A stretch of DNA of 14,900 bases, from contig JBQTIM010000066.1 of the NCBI GenBank assembly GCA_052388135.1, positions 1 through 14,900 of the forward strand, given 5' to 3'. Origin of the DNA: JBQTIM01 sp052388135 (GTDB lineage: Bacteria > Elusimicrobiota > Elusimicrobia > FEN-1173). The notes under the pieces are model-generated. The model did not search any database, was not told where the DNA came from, and saw only the letters and a program-made list of their open reading frames with translations. The position numbers and the translations under genes are program-made. Positions 7,501-14,439 of this stretch are shown here, one piece after another (positions within the stretch are counted from its first letter, which is position 1; the number at the start of each line of letters is the position of its first letter).

Positions 7501-9923
7501 CCCGGCTCGGCGTACTCGATGCCTGAATCTTCCCCCTGGTTCAACGTACCGTCCAGGTTGCGGTCCTCTGTATCCAAAGCCCGGTCCCCGTCGGCGTCCT
7601 CGTTGAACTGGCCTGCGTCCACGATCAAGTCCGCGCCCGCCGGCCCGTCGCCCGAGCCTTCCACCCAGATGTTCACGAAGAATTTTTTCGAGAAATCCCG
7701 CCCCGATTTTGAGAAAACGTGCACGACGGACGCCGCCGGGCTGTCGGTCGTTAAATTGTAGTCCAGCGCCAGAACCCGCTGTCTCTGGCTCTCCTCGGCT
7801 TGCGACTCCGATCCCAAAATATCGCGCAAAGCCACTTCTTCATCCCCGATCCCCAGGCTGGAAGGCCGGCCGATCCCTTCGCCGATGGGGTTGGAGGCGT
7901 ACTGCCAGGAAAGGGCGTTCATGGCGGCCGGGTCCTCCTGCTTTATGCCCTCCATGGAATCCACCAGGGCGCTGCCGAAAAGGTTGGGGTTCTCCCGAGA
8001 CTGGGCCGCCTCGGCGGACAACGACGCCGTGAGGGGCGTGAAGGGCACTTTGAGGCTGGTGAGCTGGGTGTCGGCCTCCAGCACCAACAGGCTGTTGGGC
8101 GGCAAGCGGACGTCGGGCAGGAAGGCGGGCCGCGGCGCGAAGGTGTACAGGGCCGTGGAACCCACGAAGACGCGGTCGGGCACGATGGAGAATTCCGTCC
8201 GGCCTCCCACCAAGGTCTGGCCCAGCTGGCCGCCGAAAGGCGCGAACTCGTAGGTCACCTCGATGACCGCATTCTCGTCCAGGGTGTCCTCGTTGAAGAA
8301 CGTCAGGAAGCCCGAATCGTAGTCGATGAAATAATCCAAGTCCCGGGTCAGCACGCGGCCGTTCACGGTCACGCGCTCGCTCCCCAGCACGATGAAGGGC
8401 TTCACCAGGAACGTCTTCACCTTGTAGCGGTATTCCAATTGATAGGAGAAGCGGTGCAAAGGCGTGGGATCGTAAATGTTGGGCGGGTCCTGCACCGTGA
8501 CCGTGGCCGGGTCGATGTTGAAGATGCCGGCCTCGAAATCCACGTTGACGTTGGAAGGGTAAACCAACCGGGCGCCGTTGGTGAGGATCACGCTCTTTTC
8601 GTTGCGGTCCAGGTCTATGGTTTTAAACACGAAGTTTCCCCGCCCGTTGTCCCGCACGATGCGGTTCCTGCCGATGTCGTAAAAAGTTTTCATCTCTCGC
8701 CGGTGGCCCAATTCCGTGGAGCCGTCCACCAAGGGAAGATCGTTCTCCGTTTTCAAGAGCTTGAACCGGCGCCCCGCCGGCGCCGCGGGGTCCGGGTTGC
8801 CGTTCACGTCGGCGTCGGCCAGGCGGGAGCCCGGCGCGTCCTGATAATTGACGGCAATGACGGCGTTGGGCGTGACGATGTTGCGGTTCTTGTTGAAAAT
8901 GAGGATGCCCCGGGCGTAGTCCACGGTGTAGTCCAAGCCGGGGGAAAGGCGTGTGAAGTCCCCCGTGTAGGAAGACGAGTTCTCCGCGTAGTCCTCCGCC
9001 GTGAACGTGACTGTGGACACGTTTTTGGTTGCGATGCGGTCGTCCAGGAACACGACCTCCGTTCCCTGCAGGGGCGGCCGGGCGGGGTCGAAGGCCAGGT
9101 TGTAGTAACGGCGGCGGATGTAGGATGTGTCGGAGATTTCCTTGCGCTCGAATTGGGTGGTGCCGGTGAAGCGCTTGGTCTCCGTCACGCCCTTGGTGCG
9201 GCTGCCGATGGCCATGAGCTGGGCGCGCTTATATTTCAGCCGGGTTCGGATGCCGAAGAGCTGTTTGTTGTAGGACACGAATTCCGTTGAAGGCAGGGAC
9301 AGGGTGATGTCTCCGAAGGCCGCTTCCTGGACCACCTCCTCGGGGTCGCCCTGGTAGACCACCGAAATGTCGCGCTTGTCCTCCTTGGTGTCGTCGAAGT
9401 CCACGTTGACGGTGATCTTGCGTCCCACCTTACCCTTGATGCGGACCTGAAGTTCCTGCTGCATCTCGAAGTCGCGCTGTATCTGGCTGACGCCCAACTC
9501 CTGCGCGCGCTTGGCGCTTTTGCGCCGCGTTTCCTTCAACTTGATGGCGATGAGCTTGCGGCCGGAAATGCTGAGGCCAGATTCGTAGGGCAGGTCCACG
9601 GAGATGCCGGGGGTTTCCTCTTCGGGCGGCGGGGGCGGGGCGGGACGGGTGGAAACGGCCACCTCGGCGGGCGGCGGCTCCTCGGGCTTGCGCCCCTCCT
9701 CCAGCGCCTCCCGGGCCCGGTTCCAGCGGTCCTGGTCGAAACGGAATATGTCCGTCTCCCTGGGAAATTCCTGGGAAGGCGGGGGCGGCGCCGCAAGCTC
9801 CAGCTCTTCCTCCACGGGCCGGTCCGACAGTCGGAAGTCTTCGGCCCAGGCGGGCAGGAAAAGCTGGAGGACGAGCCCAGCGGCGGCGAGGGTCCGGATG
9901 GGACGGGGGCGGGCCGATGTCAT
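4530..9923 (-). CDS. Giant SprA-like outer-membrane beta-barrel protein (possible type IX secretion translocon)
   Basis: About 1797 residues, shorter than typical Bacteroidota SprA (over 2300). Residues 1-27 form a signal peptide (RPRPIR then TLAAAGLVLQLFLPAWA|ED). A proline/glutamate-rich linker follows to about 110. Residues about 110-280 resemble the SprA N-terminal region: VDFDDTKEDKRDISVVYQGD, then EEVVQEAAFGDITLSLP and QLFGIRTRLKYKRAQL. Segments of the type G-x-DY-x-VDY-x-x-G-x-L-x-F recur. Acidic DxDGDxxxDxED runs at about 770-840 suggest calcium-binding loops. ELWVNEL (from 1114) is a SprA-like hallmark, followed by alternating amphipathic strands to a C-terminal Phe (STLNIQF), as in BAM-inserted barrels. 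SprA is the outer-membrane pore that exports T9SS clients. The ATG at 9923 is chosen because the upstream GTG at 9956 lies inside the predicted promoter. The family call rests on motif recall, not an alignment; another large barrel family is possible. Confidence 0.72.
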   Translation of the reverse strand: MTSARPRPIRTLAAAGLVLQLFLPAWAEDFRLSDRPVEEELELAAPPPPSQEFPRETDIFRFDQDRWNRAREALEEGRKPEEPPPAEVAVSTRPAPPPPPEEETPGISVDLPYESGLSISGRKLIAIKLKETRRKSAKRAQELGVSQIQRDFEMQQELQVRIKGKVGRKITVNVDFDDTKEDKRDISVVYQGDPEEVVQEAAFGDITLSLPSTEFVSYNKQLFGIRTRLKYKRAQLMAIGSRTKGVTETKRFTGTTQFERKEISDTSYIRRRYYNLAFDPARPPLQGTEVVFLDDRIATKNVSTVTFTAEDYAENSSSYTGDFTRLSPGLDYTVDYARGILIFNKNRNIVTPNAVIAVNYQDAPGSRLADADVNGNPDPAAPAGRRFKLLKTENDLPLVDGSTELGHRREMKTFYDIGRNRIVRDNGRGNFVFKTIDLDRNEKSVILTNGARLVYPSNVNVDFEAGIFNIDPATVTVQDPPNIYDPTPLHRFSYQLEYRYKVKTFLVKPFIVLGSERVTVNGRVLTRDLDYFIDYDSGFLTFFNEDTLDENAVIEVTYEFAPFGGQLGQTLVGGRTEFSIVPDRVFVGSTALYTFAPRPAFLPDVRLPPNSLLVLEADTQLTSLKVPFTPLTASLSAEAAQSRENPNLFGSALVDSMEGIKQEDPAAMNALSWQYASNPIGEGIGRPSSLGIGDEEVALRDILGSESQAEESQRQRVLALDYNLTTDSPAASVVHVFSKSGRDFSKKFFVNIWVEGSGDGPAGADLIVDAGQFNEDADGDRALDTEDRNLDGTLNQGEDSGIEYAEPGPDGVPGGGDDGSLRIGANNGRIDSEDLDSDGALDSVDVPVRPGFPLFRLSAGASPSNGVRIFNPQTRTEENQTDLSFSGWRLIQVPLNVGVSEEAAFQAVKQVRVTIKGAHKGRVRLGNISFVGNRYEKATLLAGSSMTVSAVNNFDDPRYRTLLGNSAYNDLYKDDTRERLREQALSLSYFLPAGSSATTRVVYTAPLDFSKHKAFRFFLRDPDGASTGETFFLQLGTEMDYFEYSVPVTGAYRDVWALEGVGLRDTNGDGTPDTLEPLNGAARVRAVGRPSLTSVGQIKVGVRNETASAIPAGELWVNELHVTGARLKVGNARRVAADFSLPGWSAFGGRFREVDRNFQTLTSPITNQDRTESSAYAQITRFSFLPLNFNASQIETITPAAVRTGQSGLVSILEEGRVLSKNYSGNGDLVLPRLPRLGFGYERRHDDSNLIQQLDVRDIYTGRLDHAFSAAWDVLPGRRLTLRPVPQTLSATYRRQNYIRTFYSEKKEDELTAASSTETVRNVLFNNAKTVEYTDDWTARLGFVPWDGFNFSPNYSLKKVTEERRYGEGELERPETAGFRRALSYEKALSQGAGFTSSLRLLRWLEPRLNYSITGTETNTLPTPSSPTAFGLKTLDRSADGEASWTFTVRELLPNFKPTQSLNLNNSYRIQDGDTYDNVLAEDDAWRRSLWIRDDLALDGSARRRQLLQRDTLRSNGNWSPLDWLRFRPRFQPLNTLGVSITYTHTDEHSEATGTNTDTETTIWPDLIFSLRDTEKLYGFQRFMGNSLLNLRTSRKDSFSVTNGVLQTTSKSLDHGTDYRFTLWRRYDIFTAYATNSRRSKNHVTGTPSVGDGYNYSAQVGMTFGSWRLTPNYAYRTDSAREGTQTTQDLTVRTYNLKTRFDKAYPQGFRFPFSKKVFGNINRLTTDIGMTLEQKRSSLNVERDNTDTYSANVTGEYEISRNFRLSFGGGGSLINNIVKKDDGLMTFEINSTLNIQF

Positions 9924-9943
9924 TGATTTTTCGTGCTGAAGTA

Positions 9944-9972
9944 AGTTTACCTTCACCCTTCCGGGCTGTCAA
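9944..9972 (-). promoter_or_regulatory. Predicted promoter of the SprA-like gene
   Basis: On the minus strand a perfect TTGACA (complement of 9967-9972) is followed by a 17-base spacer and TAAACT (complement of 9944-9949, 4/6). Transcription would start near 9937, giving a leader of about 13 bases before the ATG at 9923. The GTG at 9956 falls within the spacer and could not be translated from this transcript. Confidence 0.5.
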
Positions 9973-10004
9973 CCGACGGCCCCCCCGGCGGGGAGCAAGC
10001 CCTC

Positions 10005-10017
10005 GCGTTCCGAACGC
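10005..10017. promoter_or_regulatory. Palindrome GCGTTC-C-GAACGC, candidate operator
   Basis: A perfect 6-1-6 inverted repeat lies in the divergent gap between the SprA-like gene and lptF. It covers the place where the lptF -35 element should be, and no -35 match is found there. A regulator binding site is a reasonable guess, but a short palindrome can arise by chance in GC-rich DNA. Confidence 0.3.
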
Positions 10018-10028
10018 TTCGTACTTTA

Positions 10029-10034
10029 TATAAT
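10029..10034 (+). promoter_or_regulatory. -10 box of a predicted leaderless lptF promoter
   Basis: A perfect TATAAT ends 5 bases before the GTG start of lptF at 10040. Transcription should begin at or next to that GTG. No Shine-Dalgarno precedes it, which fits a leaderless mRNA. Confidence 0.45.
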
Positions 10035-10039
10035 GAGCC

Positions 10040-11119
10040 GTGATTTTGGCCCGCTACGTTCTCGCCCAGTTCTTCCCTCCTTTGCTTTTCGGCATGGCCA
10101 TATTTTCCGGCGTTTTGGTGCTGGACAAGGTGTTCGACTTGGTGGACCTGCTGGTGAACAAAGACGTTTCGCTTCTCGTGTCGGCCAAGATGTTTTTGCT
10201 CTTCCTGCCCACCGTCCTCACCCTGACCGTTCCCATGGCGGTCCTCCTGGCCTGCCTGCTCACCTTCGGCCGCTTGTCGGAGGACAACGAGGTGACGGCC
10301 ATGCGGGCCTCCGGCCTTTCGTTTTTCCAAATCCTGTGGCCTCCGCTGGCTTTGGCGCTCCTGCTGTCGGCGGCCATGGTCCCTTTCAACACGCTGTTGG
10401 TCCCCAAAGCCATGAACTCTTTCCGGAGCCTCTATCACCACATCGTCACCTCGGACCCGCTCATCAAGATCGAGCCGCGCCGGTTCATCGGCCTGCAGAA
10501 CATCCGTCTCTACGCCGGGGACATGGACGCCGGCCGCGAGACGCTGAAGGACGTTCTGCTCTACCAGTTCGAGAAAAACCATTGGCAGCGCATCTACGCC
10601 GCCCGCGGGACCGCCCGGGTGGAAAGCAAGCGGCTGTTCCTCAGCCTGGACGCCGGCCAGTTGGAGCGCTTCTCCCTGGAAAACCCTCGGGACCTCCTGC
10701 ACGTGCGGTTTAAAAATTATACCTTGTCCGTCCCGTTCGCCGGGGCGTCCGGGTCCCGCGGCCAGAGCTGGCGGGAACTCACGCTGGACCAGTTAAAAGA
10801 AGCCATGCGGACGCGGCGCGAAGCCGGCCAAAGCGTCGGGCCGGTGGCGGCCGAGCTCCACCTCAGGTTCGCCATCTCGTTTTCGGCCCTGGCCCTGGCC
10901 CTGTTGGGCGTCCCCCTGGGCATCGCCCTCGAGAAAGGCGGCCGGGGCGTGGGCTTCGGCGCCTCGCTGGGAGTCGTCTTCGCTTATTACCTGGTCCTCA
11001 TCCTGGGCCTGACGCTGGCGGAAAAAGAGGCCTTGCCCCCGTTGCCGGCTCTTTGGGCCGCCAACGTTTTAACCGCCGCCGTGGGGATCGCGCTGTATCG
11101 CCGCCGCCTGCTCAAATGA
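10040..11119 (+). CDS. lptF: LptF/LptG (YjgP/YjgQ) family permease, first copy
   Basis: Inner-membrane permease of the Lpt machine. With LptG and the ATPase LptB it pulls lipopolysaccharide out of the membrane and passes it to the periplasmic bridge. The 359 residues match the family. Three hydrophobic helices lie near the N-terminus (about 10-30, 52-74 and 98-120), and three more at the C-terminus (about 275-297, 303-324 and 333-352). A hydrophilic periplasmic domain between them (about 125-270) is the beta-jellyroll region. The family-typical LRFAISFSALALALLGVPLGIALEKGGRG segment is near 272-300. The GTG start sits 5 bases after a TATAAT box. It is followed 18 bases later by a second family member. 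The assignment as F rather than G rests on gene order only, and lptB is not in the window. Confidence 0.85.
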   Translation: MILARYVLAQFFPPLLFGMAIFSGVLVLDKVFDLVDLLVNKDVSLLVSAKMFLLFLPTVLTLTVPMAVLLACLLTFGRLSEDNEVTAMRASGLSFFQILWPPLALALLLSAAMVPFNTLLVPKAMNSFRSLYHHIVTSDPLIKIEPRRFIGLQNIRLYAGDMDAGRETLKDVLLYQFEKNHWQRIYAARGTARVESKRLFLSLDAGQLERFSLENPRDLLHVRFKNYTLSVPFAGASGSRGQSWRELTLDQLKEAMRTRREAGQSVGPVAAELHLRFAISFSALALALLGVPLGIALEKGGRGVGFGASLGVVFAYYLVLILGLTLAEKEALPPLPALWAANVLTAAVGIALYRRRLLK

Positions 11120-11137
11120 CATCTTGCAAGCGATAAG

Positions 11138-12220
11138 ATGACCAAAATCTCACGCTATTTTCTAAAAGAGTTCCTCAAACCCCTGCTCTTCAGCCTGGGC
11201 GCCCTGGTCATTTTGATCCTCGTGGCCGAGCTGCTGGAGCACCTGGACAAATTCATCGCCGGCAAGGCGGGCGTCGCGGTGGTGGCGCAATATTTGCTGT
11301 GCCTCCTGCCCATGAGGTTCACGGAAATCCTGCCGGTGGCCGTCCTGTTGGCCACGCTGTTCTCTCTGGGAGGGCTGTCCCGCCGGCAGGAGATCACGGC
11401 GGCCATGTCCGGCGGTCTGCATCCCTGGACCTGCGTCCGCCCCTTGCTGGCCTGCGGTTTTCTTCTCAGCCTTTTGTCCTGGGGCCTGAGCGAAGGCGTG
11501 ATTCCCGCCGCCAATCAGAGGGCCAAGGCCCTGTGGAAGATGGACATCCGGCGCTTCGCCAGCCTGCGCCAAACGCGGTTCGACCGCCTCACCGTGGCGG
11601 GGCGGGACGGGTTCTACGCCATCGGGCTTCTGGACGTGGACGAGGGGCGGATGGAAAACGTGGCCGTGGATATTTTCGCCAAGGGCCGCCCGGCCTCCCA
11701 AATTCAGGCGAAACAGGCTGTGTGGCGGGAGGGCGCCTGGATTTTTGAGGACGGGGTGGAGAGGATTTACGGAGCCGGCGGCCTGGACCTGACTGAACAA
11801 AGGCCCTTTGAAAAATTGACGCCCGCCCTGGCCGAAACGCCGGAGAGCTTGGTTCCCCAGGAGCCGGACGCCGAGGAGATGAGCTACGAGGAGTTCCGCC
11901 GGCACATCCGCCGCCTGCGGGCGCTCGGCGTCCCCGTGAAACGCCAGGAAGTGGAGCTGCAGATGAAGCTGGCTTTTCCCTGGACCAGCTTCATCGTCCT
12001 TCTTTTGGGAATCCCTTTCGCGTTTCAAAAAGCCGGCGGAAAAGTGCGCGCGGTGGGAACGGCCTTGGCGGTGGCTTTCTTTTATTTCGGCTTGATGCAG
12101 GTGGGCCGGGCCTTGGGGCAGAAACCGTGGTTTCCCCCCGTCGCCGGCGCCTGGCTGGCCAACGGGATATTCCTGGCGGTGGGCGGCTGGCTGTTTCTCA
12201 GGATGAGGAAGCTGTCCTAG
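11138..12220 (+). CDS. lptG: LptF/LptG (YjgP/YjgQ) family permease, second copy
   Basis: 360 residues with the same layout as the preceding gene: N-terminal helices (about 14-32, 50-72 and 98-118), a periplasmic domain (about 125-275), and C-terminal helices (about 283-300, 308-326 and 335-353). The VELQMKLAFPWTSFIVLLLGIPFAF segment (about 271-295) is the conserved entry to helix 4. It would pair with LptF to form the LPS-extracting transporter. The two genes are 18 bases apart and almost certainly cotranscribed; no strong Shine-Dalgarno is seen before the ATG. The stop codon TAG (12218-12220) is also the first three bases of the inverted-repeat element at 12218-12383. The gene converges with the M6 protease gene. 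Confidence 0.85.
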   Translation: MTKISRYFLKEFLKPLLFSLGALVILILVAELLEHLDKFIAGKAGVAVVAQYLLCLLPMRFTEILPVAVLLATLFSLGGLSRRQEITAAMSGGLHPWTCVRPLLACGFLLSLLSWGLSEGVIPAANQRAKALWKMDIRRFASLRQTRFDRLTVAGRDGFYAIGLLDVDEGRMENVAVDIFAKGRPASQIQAKQAVWREGAWIFEDGVERIYGAGGLDLTEQRPFEKLTPALAETPESLVPQEPDAEEMSYEEFRRHIRRLRALGVPVKRQEVELQMKLAFPWTSFIVLLLGIPFAFQKAGGKVRAVGTALAVAFFYFGLMQVGRALGQKPWFPPVAGAWLANGIFLAVGGWLFLRMRKLS

Positions 12221-12383
12221 AAGTCATCCGGGAACCTCGCTCGGAAGCGAAATTCCGGATTTTGAGCCGAGCCGAAGCAGGCTGAGGCGAGCATACCCGA
12301 GGTGGTAAATAAACCGAAGACCGCAAAGACGCAGACCAAAAGCCGAAATTGCAGCCCGAAAAAAGGTTTTCGGATGACTTCTA
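12218..12383 (-). repeat. 166-bp inverted-repeat element, family A, copy 2
   Basis: The ends pair as TAGAAGTCATCCG (12218-12230) with its exact complement (12371-12383); pairing continues after a 2-base mismatch through AACCT. The interior, read on the minus strand, carries the same blocks as 3241-3406, at 12345-12358, 12284-12297 and 12264-12274, at matching distances from the end. The end repeats differ from copy 1 at several positions, but each copy remains self-complementary. It starts on the lptG stop codon. Confidence 0.8.
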
Positions 12384-12426
12384 AGGGCGGCCTCGGGCGC
12401 GGCGCCCAGCGGGTCCCTTCGTGTTC

Positions 12427-12514
12427 GTCACCCCGGCGGAAGCCGGGGTCCAGCCGGCAACTGGGAATTCAGAAGCCGGGCCCCGCGCTGGATACCGGCT
12501 TTCGCCGGTATGAC
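12427..12514 (+). repeat. 88-bp inverted-repeat element, family C, copy 1
   Basis: It begins GTCACCCCGGCGGAAGCCGG (then GGTCCAG) and ends CTGGATACCGGCTTTCGCCG (then GTATGAC), so the two arms are imperfect inverted repeats, and each arm can also form its own small CCGG...CCGG hairpin. The element at 14546-14633 has the same arms and exactly the same length. It resembles widely dispersed bacterial palindromic repeats. Its right arm overlaps the first unit of the tandem array at 12490. Confidence 0.75.
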
Positions 12515-12700
12515 GGGCCGTTCAATTTACAAAGGGGGGTTCCGTCTAACGGATACCGACGGCCTTTCGCCGGTATGACGGGCCGTTCAATTTATAAAGG
12601 GGGGTTCCGTCTGACGGATGAAGACGGCCTTGCGCCGGCATGACGAGCCGTTTAATTTATAAACGGGGTTTCCGTCCTAACGGATGAGGACGGTCTTTCC
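12490..12700. repeat. 61-66 bp tandem repeat array reaching into the M6 protease gene
   Basis: Three units (12490-12550, 12551-12615 and 12616-12681) and the start of a fourth (12682-12700) each begin GGATACC or GGATGARGACGG. They run through CGCCGGYATGAC and GRGCCGTTYAATTTA to a TTCCGTC-TAAC type ending. The fourth, partial unit is the last six codons of the M6 protease gene, and unit 3 includes its stop. Unit 3 also contains a 7-bp hairpin (12648-12666, CCGTTTA/TAAACGG) that the other units have lost. The first unit is built on the right arm of the family C element. Confidence 0.75.
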
Positions 12701-14425
12701 GATTTTGGCCTGTCCGTCCACCAAGAAACGATAAAGATACACGCCCGAAGCGGCGTCCGCTCCCGACTCATTCTTGCCGTCCCAATCGAACTCGTAGACC
12801 CACTTGAAATCCTCGGAGGGCTCCCCCGTGCCCACCTTCAGCGCCAGGGCCGAACCGGACACGGACCGCACGCGTTCGCCGGCAGGCGTGTAAATATCCA
12901 GCTCCAGTTTGGCGGGCGGCAATGGGCGGGTCAATTGCAGGACGAACGTCGTGACGGTTCCAGCCGGCGCGCCGGAACGAGCGGGATATTTCTTCGCGTC
13001 GCCTCCCGGATTGGGATAATTTATGATTTTCTTCACCGTCAAATTCGCGGCGGCCTGGATGAAAGCCACGTGGGCGGAGACGGACGCCCCGCCGACGCCG
13101 GATATGTTGGTCACCGCCGCGCCCGACGCCGCGCCGTTGAAAGCGTCGGACTGGGGCGTGGTGAAGCTTTGGCCGTTGGTGAAAGCGTCGTTCCGGCCCA
13201 AATCTCCCGCCTGGGGATTGGCTTCCACGCCGTCGGCTTCCACCAGGTCCACGCCGCGGTGGCCCCGCCCGTTCAGGGACGGTGAATTGACCCAATTCTC
13301 TCTAAGAATATCAGCGTTCATGGCTACGCCGTCGTCCACGTGCCAAATGGCCAGGCCGGCGGGCATGGGCAGGTCCTTGTCGAACTGAGCGCCCGGCTCG
13401 TTTTCCCGCCTGTATTCCAGTAAAAAATATTCCTGCGCTCCGCCCCCGGCGGCGGGGATCTTAATGAATTCCCCCTTATTGGCGCTGTTTTCCGCCGCGC
13501 CCAGCGTCACCGGCCCGCTGGAGGTGCGAAGCGTCGTAAATCCCAAAAAGGTTTTGGACCACGCCCCCAGGTGCGGCGGATTGTCGCCGGCGGCCACGAC
13601 GCCCGTGTAGGGATAGTCCATCACGTCCCAGGCGCCCACTGTGGATCGGCCTCCGGCCACGGATACATCGTAGAGGTCGGGCAGGCCCAACTGATGTCCG
13701 TATTCATGCGCGATAACGCCCAAAGGGCTGAACCCGCTCGCTTGCTTCTCCGGCACCACGGTGAAGCCGTTAAAGCTCTTGCCGTCTAAAACAACGGAAG
13801 GCCTTAGCGGGAAGAACACGGACCAAATTTCAGGGCTGGGAGGATTGGCCACCGTTTCCTGCCCGGGCCCCGCGTGATAGATCATGATGTGGTCGAATTG
13901 GGAAAAATCCCGCCCGTCGGCGTTGGCCGCGGCCACCGCGTCATCGAAAAGATCGCCGGTACGACAGGCGACATCGTAGCTGTCGTCGGGTAGTAGACAG
14001 TCGTCGCCGTAGGCGGCTTTGTTTCCCAGGCGGTAAGCGCCGTTCGCTCCGCATCCCGTTCCACATACCGTGATGGTGAAGGAGGGCTGAAAAAGGTTGT
14101 AGGAATTTTCTATAAAAAAGTTTCTGACGCTGGTATAAAAAGTGGAAGCATCTCCAAAATTAGTGCCCAAAGGGTCATCAGCGAAATCCACCCGGATCAC
14201 CAGGACCTCAGGGTTCAAAGGCGCGGGCGGGGCGGCGGGGGCGCCGCGGACGCCCAGGGACCGAAGGGCTTTCACGCGGGCCTGGGCGGCGGGAACGTTC
14301 AGGCGGCAGGGAGATTTGGAAGGGCCCCGAACGCCGGGCGCCGCCGGCGCGGCCGCCAATGGATCAAAGCCCAGCAGGGAAAAGGAAACCAATCCTAAAA
14401 CGGTCGCTAAAATTTTAAAAGGCAT
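12677..14425 (-). CDS. Secreted M6-family (InhA-like) metalloprotease with C-terminal sorting-type domain
   Basis: 582 residues. Residues 1-25 are a signal peptide (MPFKILATVLGLVSFSLLGF start), followed by a likely propeptide. The catalytic core holds GVIAHEYGHQLGLPDLYD with zinc ligands His240, His244 and probably Asp250, catalytic Glu241, and STVGAWDVMDYP about 15 residues later. This is the M6 (immune inhibitor A) pattern. Cysteines cluster at about 120-160. The last 120 residues (from about 463) contain YPNP, then LELDIYTPAGERV, EFDWDGKNESG and GVYLYRFLVDG, ending IGKTVLIR. That is a FlgD-Ig/type A T9SS-like sorting domain. It probably degrades extracellular proteins after export and may be a client of the nearby SprA-like pore. 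The upstream six bases are CCTCCT, the opposite of a Shine-Dalgarno. The 3' end lies inside a tandem repeat array. Confidence 0.88.
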   Translation of the reverse strand: MPFKILATVLGLVSFSLLGFDPLAAAPAAPGVRGPSKSPCRLNVPAAQARVKALRSLGVRGAPAAPPAPLNPEVLVIRVDFADDPLGTNFGDASTFYTSVRNFFIENSYNLFQPSFTITVCGTGCGANGAYRLGNKAAYGDDCLLPDDSYDVACRTGDLFDDAVAAANADGRDFSQFDHIMIYHAGPGQETVANPPSPEIWSVFFPLRPSVVLDGKSFNGFTVVPEKQASGFSPLGVIAHEYGHQLGLPDLYDVSVAGGRSTVGAWDVMDYPYTGVVAAGDNPPHLGAWSKTFLGFTTLRTSSGPVTLGAAENSANKGEFIKIPAAGGGAQEYFLLEYRRENEPGAQFDKDLPMPAGLAIWHVDDGVAMNADILRENWVNSPSLNGRGHRGVDLVEADGVEANPQAGDLGRNDAFTNGQSFTTPQSDAFNGAASGAAVTNISGVGGASVSAHVAFIQAAANLTVKKIINYPNPGGDAKKYPARSGAPAGTVTTFVLQLTRPLPPAKLELDIYTPAGERVRSVSGSALALKVGTGEPSEDFKWVYEFDWDGKNESGADAASGVYLYRFLVDGQAKIGKTVLIR

Positions 14426-14439
14426 AGGAGGCTTGGTGC

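Noticed and set aside
4473..9290. Long plus-strand open frames of 365-496 codons within the SprA-like gene
   Set aside because: They are antisense to a continuous 1797-codon gene with clear domain signals; their low-complexity Val/Gly/Ala-rich products show no family features.
12302..12643. Plus-strand frame of 113 codons downstream of lptG
   Set aside because: It consists of the family A end, the family C element and the tandem array; the periodic protein only reflects the DNA repeats.
12427..12700. CRISPR array
   Set aside because: The repeated units are contiguous with no unique spacers of constant size, are only similar rather than identical, and no cas gene is present.
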